Positions 1 to 6,779 of a stretch of 7,393 bases of DNA are shown piece after piece (positions within the stretch are counted from its first letter, which is position 1; each line of letters opens with the position of its first letter). Origin of the DNA: Caldifarciminota bacterium. GTDB taxonomy: Bacteria; Hydrothermota; UBA3072; B12-G15. Location of the stretch: assembly GCA_021163525.1 (NCBI GenBank), contig JAGGTX010000188.1, positions 1 to 7,393 on the forward strand, read 5' to 3'. A program made the position numbers and the translations under genes. The notes below the pieces were generated by a model. The model ran no database searches and was not told the DNA's origin. It saw only the letters and a program-made list of their open reading frames with translations.

Positions 1-336
1 ATAGTTGACGGAAAGACATGCTTTGTGGTTCAGGCACAGAAGGAGAATGCAGTCACAAAAATATGGATTGACAAAAGCAACTATGTTCCCCTTAAGGTTG
101 AAAATATTGAGGGTGAGCATAAATCAGTAATTAAATTTCTGGATTTCAAAACAACTCCTCAGGGTGGAATGCTTCCTTACAAAATTGAGTTCTATGACAA
201 CGGTAAACTTACTGCAACCTATATGGTTAAATCAATCCAATGCAATGTTGGACTATCTGATGACCTCTTCAATCCTGCGAATGTAAAAACAGGGAGTATG
301 GAAGACTTAATGAAGAAGACGATGCAGGGTAGATAG
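1..336 (+). CDS. LolA-like outer-membrane lipoprotein-sorting family protein, C-terminal part (5' end outside window)
   Basis: The frame is open from base 1 to a TAG stop at 334-336, giving 111 residues of a longer protein; there is no reason to place the start at the internal GTG at base 25. The fragment has alternating beta-strand patterning: a DGK-C-FVV strand, then KIWIDKSNYVPLK, then an IKFLDFK strand, PYKIEFYDNGK, and a closing NVGLSDDLF segment. The order 'lysine/tryptophan strand with IDK, charged strand, then GL-DDLF near the C-terminus' is typical of LolA/LolB-fold proteins annotated as outer-membrane lipoprotein-sorting proteins, which have a half-barrel that holds a lipid tail in the periplasm. 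The signal peptide and N-terminal half are not in the window, so location and cargo cannot be confirmed. It converges on the lpd operon and is not part of it. The family call is by pattern resemblance only; another periplasmic half-barrel protein is possible. Confidence 0.6.
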   Translation: MVDGKTCFVVQAQKENAVTKIWIDKSNYVPLKVENIEGEHKSVIKFLDFKTTPQGGMLPYKIEFYDNGKLTATYMVKSIQCNVGLSDDLFNPANVKTGSMEDLMKKTMQGR

Positions 337-452
337 AACCAATTGAGCCACTTATATTATTCATATTATTTCATAAAGTCTTTCCTGCATCAGGTTCAAT
401 AATTACCTTTATATTGAAAATGAAGGGGATAAATGAATAAAATGTCAAATTG
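337..452. other. Convergent intergenic region, A+T-rich, no clear terminator
   Basis: These 116 bases separate the stop codons of the LolA-like gene (+) and lpd (-). They contain a tandem ATATTATT at 354-361 and 363-370, a small CCTG/CAGG hairpin (384-387 with 391-394, loop of 3), and an A+T-only-centred inverted repeat TTCAATA/TATTGAA (395-401 with 412-418, loop of 10). None is followed by a T tract on either strand, so none makes a convincing intrinsic terminator. TGTCAA occurs twice at 444-449 and 451-456; read on the minus strand this is a pair of TTGACA hexamers, but I see no matching -10 box at 16-18 bases. No open frame with a ribosome binding site is visible here. Confidence 0.6.
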
Positions 453-480
453 TCAACCTCCGTCCCCATGGAGGGGGAGG
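444..480 (-). terminator. Possible weak intrinsic terminator at the lpd 3' end
   Basis: Read on the minus strand, 480-457 can fold as CCTCC pairing with GGAGG (5 G/C-rich pairs), a 2-base bulge (AC), then CCC/GGG and a T-G pair around a short loop. The lpd stop codon (455-453) and a moderately T-rich stretch follow. The T run is interrupted by GACA twice, and the hairpin lies inside the last codons of lpd (GDGG end), where a translating ribosome would interfere. It is the best terminator candidate for the operon, but weak; Rho-dependent termination or read-through is equally possible. Confidence 0.3.
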
Positions 481-1808
481 TGGAGGAATTGGGCTGCTGC
501 CTCTTTTATTGTCTCGGAGTAGGTGGGATGGGCAAATATTGTATGGAAGAGTTCCCTTGCCGTTACCCCGTTTTTCATTGAAACACAGATGATGTGTATC
601 ATCTCAGATGCATATCCACCAAGTATTGCTCCACCAAGAATCCTTCCATCCGGGTCAAAGAGCATCTTTATACCACCCCTGGTCTCGGACTCTGCAATGG
701 CTCTACCATTACATGTGAATGGAAAGAACTCCTTCTGATAATCAACACCCTTTTCTTTAAGATTTTCTTCTACTTCTCCACAGGCTGCAAACTCTGGTTT
801 TGTATATATAACCCTGGGGACATAATTTTCATTTAACTTTTCATTCCTGCCATTCATATTGAATACAGCTATCTCTCCCTCATGATAGGCTGTGTGTGCA
901 AGAAGATATCCGCCTACGCAGTCACCTGCCGCATAGACATTTTTCATGGTGGTCTCCATCATTCTATTCACCTTTATAAATCCATTTTCCATTTCTATTA
1001 AATCAGGAAGCCCATCTGCCACTACCTCTCTTCCTATTGCAACCAGCACCCTCCCCAATTTGTCCGCTGACTCCTTACCACCATCCGTGTATTTTATTGT
1101 GAATCTCCCTTTCCTTTCTGTGATTTCATTAACCATTACACCCAATTTGAATTTCACACCCATCTTCTCCATCTCTTTTCTCAAGGATGATGCCATCTCT
1201 TTATCTTCTCCTGGAAGAATCTCGTCCATTATCTCATAGACTGTAACCTGAGAGCCAAACGACCTGAATATATAGGCAAATTCAATACCAATCACACCAC
1301 CGCCAATGATCCCGATTGATTCAGGTATCTCTTTTGCATTGAGTGCGTCATCACTTGTCCAGACATTCTTCGCCACCTTGAAGGGCGGTATTCTCGGTCT
1401 TGAACCAGTGGAGACAAGGATTTTATCAAAGGTGTATTCCTTTCCATTTGCCACGACAACTCCACTCTCTTTCAACTCCGCATGGGCATTTATTACCTCA
1501 ACATTTCTTTTCTTTAACAGGTTCTGGACTCCTGCAACAAGCCTTCGTGAAGCAAGCTGGGATGACTTCTTAACCTTCTCCCAATCTATACCTGTTATCT
1601 TAGCCTTTATACCAGAGGTTTCAATCTTTTTTACTGTATTTAAACCGTGTGCCACCTTTATAAGTGCCTTTACAGGGATACATCCCCTGTTCAGGCATAC
1701 ACCACCCACAGTATCCTTTTCAAACAGGACCACCTGATTTCCCAGAATTCCTGCAAGTAGTGCAGATGAATACCCTGCAGGGCCTCCACCTATTATTCCA
1801 ATCCTCAT
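453..1808 (-). CDS. lpd: Dihydrolipoamide dehydrogenase (E3), FAD-dependent disulfide oxidoreductase
   Basis: The enzyme reoxidises dihydrolipoyl groups on E2 or GcvH proteins with NAD+ in 2-oxoacid dehydrogenase or glycine cleavage complexes; it is a cytosolic homodimer. The 451 residues (slightly short; the family is about 460-475) show an FAD-binding GIIGGGPAG at 4-12, the redox pair C38/C43 in GGVCLNRGCIPVK, STGSRP at 133-138, the NAD Rossmann motif GGGVIGIE at 169-176 with acidic E192 ending the next strand (favouring NAD over NADP), and AAGDC at 293-297. The C-terminal dimer domain has the catalytic HPTYSE (H427, E432). That His-Glu pair with the CxxxxC disulfide separates it from mercuric and CoA-disulfide reductases. 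The ATG overlaps the nrnA stop as ATGA, with GGAGGAG five bases upstream. No E2, E1 or gcv gene is in the window, so the partner complex is unknown. It is an unusual member of this operon. Confidence 0.92.
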   Translation of the reverse strand: MRIGIIGGGPAGYSSALLAGILGNQVVLFEKDTVGGVCLNRGCIPVKALIKVAHGLNTVKKIETSGIKAKITGIDWEKVKKSSQLASRRLVAGVQNLLKKRNVEVINAHAELKESGVVVANGKEYTFDKILVSTGSRPRIPPFKVAKNVWTSDDALNAKEIPESIGIIGGGVIGIEFAYIFRSFGSQVTVYEIMDEILPGEDKEMASSLRKEMEKMGVKFKLGVMVNEITERKGRFTIKYTDGGKESADKLGRVLVAIGREVVADGLPDLIEMENGFIKVNRMMETTMKNVYAAGDCVGGYLLAHTAYHEGEIAVFNMNGRNEKLNENYVPRVIYTKPEFAACGEVEENLKEKGVDYQKEFFPFTCNGRAIAESETRGGIKMLFDPDGRILGGAILGGYASEMIHIICVSMKNGVTARELFHTIFAHPTYSETIKEAAAQFLHLPLHGDGG

Positions 1809-2743
1809 ACATTCTCCTCCATCACCCTTTTCAACTCCTCAATGAATGAGAAGAAGTTTTTCCCTTTAACAGTGAAACCAGCAGCACTCTTATGACCACC
1901 ACCACCATAGATTGCAGCAATTCTGTCAACATCAGTTCCCTTCTTTGACCTGAGTGATACCTTTATCTCTCCATCCCTCTCTTTGACAAACGCAGTAGCC
2001 CTGACACCGTCTATGGTAAGGCCATATGAGGCAAATTCCTCAGTGTCTTCCTCTGTTGTGTTGTATCTTTCCATCATCTCTCTTGTTACATACATCATGC
2101 TGAAGCCATCAAATATTTCAATGGTCTCAAGAACAGACCCGAGAAGTTTAAGCCTCCCTGGAGTGTCCCTGAACCATATCCTTTCGGCAACCGAACTTGC
2201 ATCAACCCCATAACTTAAAAGTTCAGAGGCATGCCTCAATGATTCTGCCCGGGTATTGGCATATCTGAATGAACCAGTATCGGTTAGAAGCCCAAGGTAT
2301 AGATACATTGCAATCTCTTTATCAAGTTCAACAAAATTCTTTAAAAGAAGATAGACGATTTCACATGTGGATGAACGTTCTGGCTGGACGAGGTTTACTG
2401 TCCCAAAGTACTTATTACTTATATGGTGGTCTATGTTTGCAACAGGTTTTGTGAAGTCTATCTTTTCTGAGATGCTACCAAGCCTCTCAGGGCTTGAGCT
2501 GTCAAGCACAATCACTGCCTGATAGTCAAAATCCACTATCGCGTTCTGGACAAGGTCAATCCGCTCAAAGTATCTGAACCTCTTAGGAACGGGGTCTGTG
2601 TCAACCACAATCACATCCTTTCCCATTTTTTCCAGGGCAAGGGCAAGCCCTATTTGAGAACCAATTGCATCCCCATCGGGATTTTTATGGGATGTGATTA
2701 GAAAACTCTCATATTTTTTCAGAAATTCTCTTGTCTTATCCAT
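1805..2743 (-). CDS. nrnA: DHH/DHHA1 phosphoesterase, bifunctional oligoribonuclease / pAp phosphatase NrnA
   Basis: Members degrade 2-5 nucleotide RNA fragments to mononucleotides and dephosphorylate 3'-phosphoadenosine 5'-phosphate, using Mn2+ in the cytosol. The 312 residues are typical length. The DHH domain shows H19, D23 and D25 in SHKNPDGDAIGS, D81 in VLDSSS, the DHH triad at 105-107 (NIDHH), and D155 in LLTDTGSF, which is a full set of metal ligands. The C-terminal DHHA1 domain ends with VSLRSK and the substrate-binding GGGGHKSAAG at 280-289. The gene overlaps rbfA by 8 bases and lpd by 4. The position after rbfA is standard for nrnA in many bacteria and supports the assignment over RecJ, which is larger, and over GdpP, which has membrane and GGDEF-like domains. 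Substrate preference between nano-RNA, pAp and cyclic dinucleotide products such as pApA cannot be read from sequence. Confidence 0.9.
   Translation of the reverse strand: MDKTREFLKKYESFLITSHKNPDGDAIGSQIGLALALEKMGKDVIVVDTDPVPKRFRYFERIDLVQNAIVDFDYQAVIVLDSSSPERLGSISEKIDFTKPVANIDHHISNKYFGTVNLVQPERSSTCEIVYLLLKNFVELDKEIAMYLYLGLLTDTGSFRYANTRAESLRHASELLSYGVDASSVAERIWFRDTPGRLKLLGSVLETIEIFDGFSMMYVTREMMERYNTTEEDTEEFASYGLTIDGVRATAFVKERDGEIKVSLRSKKGTDVDRIAAIYGGGGHKSAAGFTVKGKNFFSFIEELKRVMEENV
1814..1820 (-). promoter_or_regulatory. Ribosome binding site of lpd inside the nrnA 3' end
   Basis: On the minus strand GGAGGAG ends five bases before the lpd ATG (1808-1806). It is made from the last nrnA codons for Glu-Glu and the adjoining bases, so one sequence encodes the NrnA tail and recruits ribosomes to lpd. 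It supports the ATG at 1808 and coupling to nrnA. Confidence 0.8.
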
Positions 2744-3071
2744 TTTCCTCCTTCAGGAGTCTGTCAATCCTCTCCATCCTCTCAAGTGTGTCATCATATA
2801 TAAATTCAAGTTTCGGCGTGTATCTCAACCTTGTTCTCTCTCCAAGTTTTCCCTGTATGTATCCACTTGCCCTGTTGAGTATAATCTCAACAACAGAGGT
2901 ATCTTCAGTGGTGTGAAAGTTGAAGTAAACCTTTGCATGTCTCAGGTCCCTTGAACATTCAACATGGGTGATCGTTATGAAACCCAGTCTTGGGTCCTTC
3001 ATCTCCCTTTCAACAATAAAAGAGATCTCCCTTTTTAGTAAAGAGTTAACCCTTTCAATCCTCCTGCTCAT
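2736..3071 (-). CDS. rbfA: 30S ribosome-binding factor A
   Basis: RbfA is a single-domain (type II KH fold) assembly factor that binds the immature 30S subunit near the 5' end of 16S rRNA and is needed for late maturation and cold adaptation. The 111-residue protein has the family's opening R-I-E-R-V--LLKREIS, the DPRLGFITITHVECSRDL segment (26-43), the KVYF strand (47-50), the kinked helix with ASG (68-70) that replaces the usual KH GXXG, and the closing TPKLEFIYDDT (85-95) followed by a final helix MERIDRLLKE. The ATG overlaps the ylxP stop as ATGA, with GGAGA seven bases upstream. The order infB-ylxP-rbfA-nrnA is a common bacterial arrangement and supports all four calls. The C-terminal tail is short, without the extra extension seen in some proteobacterial RbfA. 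Confidence 0.95.
   Translation of the reverse strand: MSRRIERVNSLLKREISFIVEREMKDPRLGFITITHVECSRDLRHAKVYFNFHTTEDTSVVEIILNRASGYIQGKLGERTRLRYTPKLEFIYDDTLERMERIDRLLKEENG
2747..2753 (-). promoter_or_regulatory. Ribosome binding site of nrnA with short spacing
   Basis: On the minus strand AAGGAGG lies only three bases before the nrnA ATG (2743-2741), inside the last codons of rbfA. The match to anti-Shine-Dalgarno is strong but the spacing is shorter than the usual 5-8. No better in-frame start lies just downstream, and the first residues fit the family, so the ATG is kept. Re-initiation by ribosomes finishing rbfA may compensate. Confidence 0.7.
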
Positions 3072-3352
3072 ACCCTTATCTCCATTTTGTAGTCAATGAT
3101 TTCTATTCTCAGGTCTGAACTTATCTCCCTCAAGACACCTGAAAGTACAGAATCAACCATCTTTGTGCTGTTGGACACAGTTGAAATACCTATGAGTGCC
3201 CTCTGCCATTTGTCAAGATACCCAACCTCACTTATAGATACATTGAATTTATTTTTAACACGGGATTTTATACCATTGAGTATCTTTCTTTTCTCTTTAA
3301 GAGATGTTGATTGGGGTATGTATATTTCAATCGTGGAAACACCAACAATCAA
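3068..3352 (-). CDS. ylxP: YlxP / DUF503 family protein
   Basis: This small conserved protein is found next to infB and rbfA in many bacteria. It is reported as a ribosome-associated or 30S assembly-linked protein in some species, but its molecular role is not settled. The 94 residues show the family signature: a first strand [13 protein letters not shown], the LKEKRKIL helix (18-25), VKNKFNVSISEVGYLDKWQRA (a run through residues 32-52), a conserved G-I-S strand, and a last strand IDYKMEIRV. Length is normal for DUF503. The start is TTG at 3352-3350, sharing TTGA with the infB stop; the family N-terminus begins exactly here and AGGA lies four bases upstream, so TTG is supported over any later start. 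A rare start codon plus a modest ribosome binding site suggests lower expression than its neighbours and dependence on infB translation. Confidence 0.9.
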   Translation of the reverse strand: MIVGVSTIEIYIPQSTSLKEKRKILNGIKSRVKNKFNVSISEVGYLDKWQRALIGISTVSNSTKMVDSVLSGVLREISSDLRIEIIDYKMEIRV

Positions 3353-5502
3353 ATTGTCCTTTCCTTTTCTATGGTCTCATAGACAACGATGATGTCTCCT
3401 TCCTGAAAGGAATCAAAGCCTTCAAGCCCGATACCACACTCAAATCCCTCAACCACTTCCTTCACATCCTCCTTGAACCTTTTCAGGGAGTTTATCTTTG
3501 TTTCAGCAATCAACTCCTCACCCCTTAAAACCTCACACTTTGCTCCCCTGAGGACCTTACCCTGAATAACATAGGAACCTGCAATATTCCCCACCTTTGG
3601 AACCCTTATCACCATCCTCACCTCAGCCCTTCCTATTTCATGTTCCTCGTATTCAGGTGCAAGAAGGCCGCTCATTGCCTTTTTGATGTCGTCAACAACA
3701 TCATAGATTATGTCATATGTTCTGATTTCTATCCCTTCATTCTTTGCAATATCCCTTGCCTTTCCAGTGGGTCTTGTCCTGAATCCAACAATGATGGCAT
3801 CGGATGCAGATGCAAGCAGAACATCATTCTCAGTGATATCACCAACCCCCCTGTGGATAATGTTAACATGAACCTCATCGGTTGATAGCCTGCCAAGTGT
3901 ATCTGAAAGTGCCTCAACCGCACCAGAATCATCACCTTTAAGCACTATTTTAAGTTCAACATATTCACCCCTGACAAGCTTCTCCTGAATTGCCTCAAGG
4001 GAAATCTGCTTTTTCCTGCTCATTTCCTGTAATCTCTTGGCAACCTTTCTCTTCTCCGCAGTCTCCTTTGCCCTCTTTTCATCCTTAACAACCTTTAACT
4101 TGTCTCCAACCACAGGAAGGTCATTGAAACTTGAAATCTGAACCGCGATTCCAGGGGTTACCTCACTCCATATCTTCTTATCCTCGTCTATCATCACCCT
4201 CACTTTTCCGTATGTAGAACCTGCAATGAATATGTCACCTTTCTTTATTTTTCCCTTCTCAACAATAACTGTTGCAACATTACCAAACCCTTTGCTCTTT
4301 TTTGCCTCAAGTATGTATCCCTCACCGGGTCCTTCAAATGGCGCCTTCAAATCCATATCCTCTGCCAGAAGCAGTATGGTTTCAAGCAATTCCTCAATCC
4401 CGATCCCCTTCAATGCAGATATATTCACACTCATTACATCACCACCGTATTCCTGAACCATCACGCCTACATCCGCAAGTTGCATCTTCACCTTTTCTGG
4501 ATTTGCATCAGGCAGGTCAATCTTGTTTATTGCCACAATAATGGGCACACCCGCTGCCTTCGCATGGTCAATTGCTTCAATTGTCTGTGGTTTTACACCA
4601 TCGTTGGCAGCAACGACAAGGACAACAATATCCGTAACCTTTGCACCCCTTGCCCTCATTGCGGTGAATGCCTCATGCCCGGGTGTATCAATGAATGTGA
4701 TTGTCTTCCCATTGTATTTAACATGGTAGGCACCTATCTTCTGTGTTATTCTTCCCTTTTCCTTTGAAACAAGATCAGAGAGTCTTATTTTATCAATAAG
4801 TGTGGTTTTACCGTGATCAACATGCCCCATTATGGTGACCACAGGTGGTTTTTCACGAATGTCAGAGTACTCTCCCTCCTCAATCTCCGACTCAAACTCC
4901 TCTTGCATCTCAACCTTCTGTCCGAACTCCTCTGAAATCAATGAGATTGTATCAAAGTCAAGCCGCTGGTTTATTGTTGCTCTGAGTCCGAGTTCAAGGC
5001 ACTTCATCAGAATATCATTTGGACCAACATCAAGAATTTCTGCAAGTTCTGATACGGTCATGAATGGTGGCACCTTGAGTATCTCTTCCTCAACCTCAAC
5101 ATTCCCGCCCTTCTTCTTTTTCTTATATTTTTTCCGTTTTCCTGTTTCAAGGATGGAGCGTGTCTCCTTTATTCTTTTTTCAACCAGTGCTGCGTCAATC
5201 TTCCTCTCCTTCTTCTTCTTTTTTTTCTTCTTCTTCGGTGGTGCTACCTTAGGCTCAGGCTCAACATATATTTCAAGAACCTCTTCCTCTTCCAGTTCTT
5301 CCTCAATTGGGGGAATGGGCACTTCCACTTTTTCCTCTATTTTTTCCTTTGATAAGTATTTTTTTAGTTTTTCTATTGCATCATCATCAATTGAGGAGAG
5401 ATTAGACTTTACCTTCATCCCCAGTTCCTTAAGGGCATCAAGAACCTCTTTACTGTCTTTGTTCAACTCCTTTGCTACTTCATAGACCCTTTTCTTTCCC
5501 AT
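3349..5502 (-). CDS. infB: Translation initiation factor IF-2
   Basis: IF2 is the GTPase that places initiator fMet-tRNA on the 30S subunit and promotes 50S joining. The 717 residues hold an IF2_N domain (1-50), an acidic stretch (about 57-84), a basic linker with nine consecutive lysines (90-98) and a second basic cluster (122-131), a second IF2_N domain (about 144-195), then the G domain: GHVDHGKT (226-233), DTPGHE (272-277), NKID (326-329) and SAL (362-364). A beta-barrel domain II follows from about 390, domain III about 510-610, and the tRNA-binding C-terminal domain from about 615, ending with ECGIGLE (688-694). Switch I reads GRITQKIGA where GGITQHIGA is usual. The ATG overlaps the nusA stop by one base (TAATG), with GGGAG four bases upstream. 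Unlike many operons there is no ylxR or L7Ae-like gene between nusA and infB. Confidence 0.97.
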   Translation of the reverse strand: MGKKRVYEVAKELNKDSKEVLDALKELGMKVKSNLSSIDDDAIEKLKKYLSKEKIEEKVEVPIPPIEEELEEEEVLEIYVEPEPKVAPPKKKKKKKKKERKIDAALVEKRIKETRSILETGKRKKYKKKKKGGNVEVEEEILKVPPFMTVSELAEILDVGPNDILMKCLELGLRATINQRLDFDTISLISEEFGQKVEMQEEFESEIEEGEYSDIREKPPVVTIMGHVDHGKTTLIDKIRLSDLVSKEKGRITQKIGAYHVKYNGKTITFIDTPGHEAFTAMRARGAKVTDIVVLVVAANDGVKPQTIEAIDHAKAAGVPIIVAINKIDLPDANPEKVKMQLADVGVMVQEYGGDVMSVNISALKGIGIEELLETILLLAEDMDLKAPFEGPGEGYILEAKKSKGFGNVATVIVEKGKIKKGDIFIAGSTYGKVRVMIDEDKKIWSEVTPGIAVQISSFNDLPVVGDKLKVVKDEKRAKETAEKRKVAKRLQEMSRKKQISLEAIQEKLVRGEYVELKIVLKGDDSGAVEALSDTLGRLSTDEVHVNIIHRGVGDITENDVLLASASDAIIVGFRTRPTGKARDIAKNEGIEIRTYDIIYDVVDDIKKAMSGLLAPEYEEHEIGRAEVRMVIRVPKVGNIAGSYVIQGKVLRGAKCEVLRGEELIAETKINSLKRFKEDVKEVVEGFECGIGLEGFDSFQEGDIIVVYETIEKERTI
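5209..5235 (-). repeat. Nine-lysine codon tract in infB (AAG/AAA homopurine run)
   Basis: Codons 90-98 of infB are AAG x3, AAA x2, AAG x4, a homopurine run containing eight adenines in a row. It sits in the disordered linker between the two IF2_N domains. Such tracts are prone to length change, and the internal A AAA AAG heptamer (5224-5218) matches the slippery sequence used for -1 frameshifting in dnaX. No clear stimulatory Shine-Dalgarno or downstream hairpin was seen. Confidence 0.7.
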
Positions 5503-6779
5503 TACTCTCCCAGATTGAGTGCCTTGTGCACCGCAGTAAAGATTTTATCAACGGCTTTTTTACCAATGCCAGGTAGTTTCAGGAGATCTTCTGCTGTTGA
5601 TATCATTATATCCTTTGCATTCTTATAACCGTGTTTTTTCAGTATTTCTTTTATCCTATTTGGAAGGTCAAGGTTCTCCACCTTGATTTTTACCCTTCTC
5701 TTCTCCTCTTCCTCTTTATGGTATTCTGTCTGGCCTTTTATCTCTATATCCATTCCAACAAGTTCCTTTGCAAGTTCAACATTTATGCTGTCCTTGCCTA
5801 TGGCAAGTGTTACCTGGTCATCGGGAACAACACATGTTGCCTTATCACCCGACTTCTTCATCACCACCTTTGTAACCTTTGCTGGTGATAATGCCCTTCC
5901 AACCAGGATCTTGGGGTCTGATGACCAGGCAATGATGTCAATCTTTTCTCCACTCATCTCCTTCACAATACCCTGTATCCTTGCCCCCCTTGGTCCAACA
6001 CATGCACCAACAGGGTCAATCTTCTCATTGGACGAGAATACTGCTATCTTACACCTTACCCCCGGTCTTCTTGCAATCTTCTTTATCTCAACCTCACCCC
6101 TCAGTATCTCGGGTATCTCAAATTCAAATAGTTTCCTTATGAAGGTTTCAGTCACCCTTGTCAGGTATATAACAGGTCCTTTGAGCCTTACCTTTGTCTT
6201 GTCCCTTGGTTTTTCCTCAACCTCCTTCACAACTGCCTTCAATGTCTGTCCTCTCCTCAACACCTCACCAGGTATCTGGTCCTCTTTATCAAGGAATGCC
6301 TCAATTTCAGCCAGTTTAATGTATGCACCAGAAGAGTATGCAGTTGCCACTGTCCCGGAGACGAGTTCCCCAATCTTTGCAACATATTTCTTATAAATTA
6401 GTTGTTTTTCATTCTCCTTCATCTTCTGGATGAGGCTGTTTCTCACAAGGTTTATTGCATTCCTTCCAAATGTTTCAAGTAAGGGTATTTCTACATAGAT
6501 TTTTTCCCCTGGTTTCACCCCGGGGTTCAATTCCTTTGCCTCTTCAATTGAAATCTGGACATCTGGATTCTCAACCTTCTTAACAACCTCTTTTTCAAGG
6601 AATAGTCTTATTTCACCGGATGCCTCTGAAATCTCACAAACCCAACCTTCTGGTATATTTGTCTTCTTTTTTGCCGCTGCAATGATGGATTCCTTGAGCG
6701 TCTCAATCACCACACGCTTTTCAAGCCCTCTCTCCTTTGCAAGTTCTGTTAGCATCTCAACAACCTGTTTATTTATCAC
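5502..6779 (-). CDS. nusA: Transcription termination/antitermination factor NusA
   Basis: NusA binds RNA polymerase and nascent RNA, enhances pausing and hairpin-dependent termination, and supports antitermination. The 425 residues show the RNAP-binding N-terminal domain (about 1-125), an S1 domain (about 134-200, [20 protein letters not shown]), a linker ending in [16 protein letters not shown]1 with [15 protein letters not shown] (255-269), KH2 with [16 protein letters not shown] (325-340), and a C-terminal helix-hairpin-helix of about 55 residues with KLPGIGKKA (401-409). The last domain resembles one acidic repeat of the proteobacterial C-terminus, but it is basic. In KH2 the GXXG loop reads GKDS (328-331) where GKRG/GKKG is usual. 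The start is GTG, overlapping the rimP stop as GTGA, with AGGAGG five bases upstream; the N-terminus aligns with the family start. Position between rimP and infB is canonical. Confidence 0.96.
   Translation of the reverse strand: MINKQVVEMLTELAKERGLEKRVVIETLKESIIAAAKKKTNIPEGWVCEISEASGEIRLFLEKEVVKKVENPDVQISIEEAKELNPGVKPGEKIYVEIPLLETFGRNAINLVRNSLIQKMKENEKQLIYKKYVAKIGELVSGTVATAYSSGAYIKLAEIEAFLDKEDQIPGEVLRRGQTLKAVVKEVEEKPRDKTKVRLKGPVIYLTRVTETFIRKLFEFEIPEILRGEVEIKKIARRPGVRCKIAVFSSNEKIDPVGACVGPRGARIQGIVKEMSGEKIDIIAWSSDPKILVGRALSPAKVTKVVMKKSGDKATCVVPDDQVTLAIGKDSINVELAKELVGMDIEIKGQTEYHKEEEEKRRVKIKVENLDLPNRIKEILKKHGYKNAKDIMISTAEDLLKLPGIGKKAVDKIFTAVHKALNLGE

Noticed and set aside
25..336. GTG at base 25 as the true start of a 103-residue protein
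   Set aside because: The frame is open to the window edge, residues before it continue the strand pattern, and there is no ribosome binding site; the gene is simply cut by the window.
354..370. Tandem ATATTATT copies after the LolA-like gene
   Set aside because: Two copies of an 8-base A/T-only word in A+T-rich intergenic DNA are expected by chance; no CRISPR-like or repeat-element pattern extends from them.
395..418. Inverted repeat TTCAATA/TATTGAA in the intergenic region
   Set aside because: Seven A/T-rich pairs with a ten-base loop and no following T run; too weak for a terminator and without a sign of being an operator.
444..456. Two TTGACA hexamers on the minus strand resembling -35 boxes
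   Set aside because: At 16-18 bases downstream the best match to TATAAT is only about half, and a promoter here would read antisense into the convergent gene.
470..486. Plus-strand run of GG blocks that could form a two-tetrad G-quadruplex
   Set aside because: It is a short two-layer pattern arising from Pro/His/Gly codons at the lpd C-terminus; two-tetrad structures are weak and nothing links it to a function.
1306..1737. Plus-strand open frame of about 143 codons opposite lpd
   Set aside because: It is antisense to the conserved FAD and NAD-binding regions of lpd, without ribosome binding site or family features.
4832..5485. Long open frame on the plus strand (about 217 codons), rich in Ser and Phe
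   Set aside because: It is exactly antisense to infB, and its Ser/Phe-rich repeats are the mirror of the Glu/Lys-rich linker codons. It has no recognisable family and no convincing ribosome binding site.
5683..6396. Long open frame on the plus strand (about 237 codons) opposite nusA
   Set aside because: It is antisense to the well-conserved S1 and KH domains of NusA; its openness follows from nusA codon choice. No motif of its own was seen.
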